Source: CAVSWT01 sp963782985 (GTDB lineage Bacteria; Bacteroidota; Ignavibacteria; Ignavibacteriales; Ignavibacteriaceae). Taken from it: a stretch of DNA of 64,000 bases. Below the pieces are notes generated by a model. That model was not told the DNA's origin. It ran no database searches and worked only from the letters and a program-made list of their open reading frames with translations. A program made the position numbers and the translations under genes. The stretch covers positions 124,001-188,000 of the forward strand of contig CAWALU010000010.1 of assembly GCA_963782985.1 (NCBI GenBank), read 5' to 3'. Shown one piece after another: positions 62,921 to 64,000 of this stretch (within the stretch, counting starts at the first letter, position 1; every line of letters begins with the position of its first letter).

Positions 62921-63871
62921 TTGGCAGTTATTGCAATTGACTTAATGAGTACCAGTGTAACTTGCGCTGTGCTCGGTAAATCCGGTAAAGTTTTTACCCA
63001 GGAAAACTATAGCCTTGAAAATCTTGAAGGTCATGCAGTAAGCCTCCTTATCCAAAAGCAAATAAAAAAATTATTAGAAACATACTCAAATAAATCGATT
63101 CAAATTCACTCAGTAGGGATTTCAATTCCCGGTATATACAAATCAAAAATAGGAAGAGCGTGGGCGCCGAATATTCAAGGCTGGTCTAATTATCCTATTA
63201 AACAAGAAATGAGCTATTTTACTGAAAGAAATATAAACGTAAAAATAGCGAGCAAAAGAACTTGCGATATGCTTGGAGAAAAATGGCTAGGCGCCGCTAA
63301 AAAATCGCGCAATGCTATTTATCTTTCAATTGGAAGAGGAATAGGAGCCGGAGTTTTAATTGACGGAAAAATTGTTCACGGGTTTAATGATGGAGCCGGC
63401 GCAGTCGGCTGGCTGGCGCTGGATAAACCATTTAGAGATGAATATAAATCAAAAGGATATTTAGAATATACTGCTTCATCAAAAGGAATCTTAAATTCTA
63501 TAAAAGAAAATATATTAACGGGTAATGTGCCCTCTACAGTTTTAAAGAAAAAAGATGTTACTCAAATTAAAATTGAAGACATTTTTGTCGCACTCAAAAT
63601 GAATGACCCTATGGCTGTAAAAGTTATTGATGAAGCGATAATTTCATGGGGTATGGCTGCTGCAAATTTGGTAAGCTTGTTTAATCCTGAACTAATAATT
63701 TTTGGCGGCGCGTTATTTGGTCCCGCTGCACAATTAATTAGTAAGATTAAAGAAGAAGCAGACAAATGGGCTCCGCCGTTCTTTACTGAAAATGTAAAAT
63801 TTGTCCAATCAATGCTGGGCGCCAACGCGGGATTATTTGGCGCGGGACATTTAGCAATTAAGAAATTTTAA
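62921..63871 (+). CDS. ROK-fold protein lacking kinase and zinc motifs
   Basis: A 316-residue protein starting at TTG 62921 with AAAGGAG before it. The ROK fold is recognisable from GISIPGIYKSKIGRAWAPNIQGW, LGEKWLGAAKKSRNAIYLSIGRGIGAGVLIDGKIVHG, and SLFNPELIIFGGALFG. Key residues are altered. The phosphate loop reads IDLMSTSVTCAV instead of D-x-G-G-T. The usual N-D-A with catalytic Asp is replaced by a segment reading SKRTCDMLGE. E-x-G-H is AVGW, and the C-x-C-G-x-x-G-C zinc motif is absent. There is no helix-turn-helix. It may be a sugar sensor or scaffold rather than a kinase. It is divergent from the second TBDR triplet. Confidence 0.75.
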   Translation: MAVIAIDLMSTSVTCAVLGKSGKVFTQENYSLENLEGHAVSLLIQKQIKKLLETYSNKSIQIHSVGISIPGIYKSKIGRAWAPNIQGWSNYPIKQEMSYFTERNINVKIASKRTCDMLGEKWLGAAKKSRNAIYLSIGRGIGAGVLIDGKIVHGFNDGAGAVGWLALDKPFRDEYKSKGYLEYTASSKGILNSIKENILTGNVPSTVLKKKDVTQIKIEDIFVALKMNDPMAVKVIDEAIISWGMAAANLVSLFNPELIIFGGALFGPAAQLISKIKEEADKWAPPFFTENVKFVQSMLGANAGLFGAGHLAIKKF

Positions 63872-64000
63872 AATTTTAATTAACCTAAACAAAATCCTGC
63901 TGCCGCTACAATAAAATATTTTAGCTAAAAGTCAACAAATATTTTCAAATAAATTTTTCCTTGTTAATACTTCCTATCAATTCTAACTTTCCTAAAAGTT

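Noticed and set aside
1..64000. tRNA, rRNA or riboswitch genes
   Set aside because: No stretch read on either strand gave a convincing cloverleaf, rRNA core or known riboswitch consensus; very short RNAs could be missed without a covariance search.

Overview
The window looks like a chromosomal piece of an Ignavibacteria-type bacterium (Ignavibacteriota, the Melioribacter/Ignavibacterium neighbourhood of the Bacteroidota-Chlorobiota group). This is an inference. It rests on the AT-rich base composition, the weak or absent Shine-Dalgarno sites at many genes, the repeated type IX secretion (T9SS) C-terminal sorting domain of the form QNYPNPFNPSTKI...YDILGNEV...SGxYFYxL, PorV/PorQ-family outer-membrane proteins, and SusC-like TonB-dependent receptors (TBDRs) with no recognisable SusD. 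No rRNA, tRNA, CRISPR array or insertion sequence was seen.

Layout. (1) 1-5.3 kb: the tail of an unknown gene, a lipoprotein esterase fused to a discoidin-like domain, a small hypothetical protein, an outer-membrane beta-barrel, a NatAB-type ABC exporter and a DUF493 protein. (2) 5.4-16.5 kb, minus strand: a beta-glucoside catabolic run read in the order FucP-like sugar permease, ROK sugar kinase, GH3, lipoprotein esterase, GH5 (broken by a frameshift), PA14-containing GH3, and a SurA/PpiC-like foldase. (3) 16.9-21.3 kb, plus strand: a membrane-anchored solute-binding protein, a histidine kinase and a sigma-54-type response regulator, with no ABC permease. This looks like a sugar-sensing three-component system divergent from the catabolic run. 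(4) 21.5-24.3 kb: a PHP-phosphotransferase fusion with two genes of the paired TIGR02587/TIGR02588 families. (5) 24.6-41.3 kb, plus strand: a second polysaccharide locus made of GH2, an SSS symporter, a CBM9-type T9SS protein, a TBDR, a large surface protein, a PorV-like protein, GH9 and a GH16 lipoprotein. (6) 41.6-43.8 kb: a frameshifted T9SS-sorted protein. (7) 43.9-52.7 kb: a glycosyltransferase and methyltransferase pair, a nucleoside salvage cluster (cdd, tdk, nupC-like, punA) and secD-secF. (8) 52.8-56.2 kb: a T9SS-sorted beta-propeller-like protein and a T9SS-sorted GH18. (9) 56.2-63.9 kb: a second TBDR / large surface protein / PorV-like triplet on the minus strand, divergent from a ROK-fold protein that has lost its catalytic residues.

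How the genes fit together. Surface GH9 and GH16 would cut beta-glucan (cellulose, mixed-linkage or laminarin type). The CBM9 protein and the TBDR/partner/PorV module would bind and import oligosaccharides. GH3, GH5 and GH2 with the esterases would finish hydrolysis in the periplasm or at the surface. The SSS and FucP-like permeases would bring sugars into the cytoplasm for the ROK kinase. The solute-binding protein/kinase/regulator trio is a natural candidate to control this.

The strongest unusual observations are: a repeated SusD-less receptor module; palindromic repeats that sit in frame at one and the same hinge of three T9SS sorting domains; a probable three-component sugar sensor with a two-way sigma-54-like or palindromic site in its divergent promoter region; a PHP-APH fusion operon; and a catalytically degenerate ROK protein next to a TBDR.
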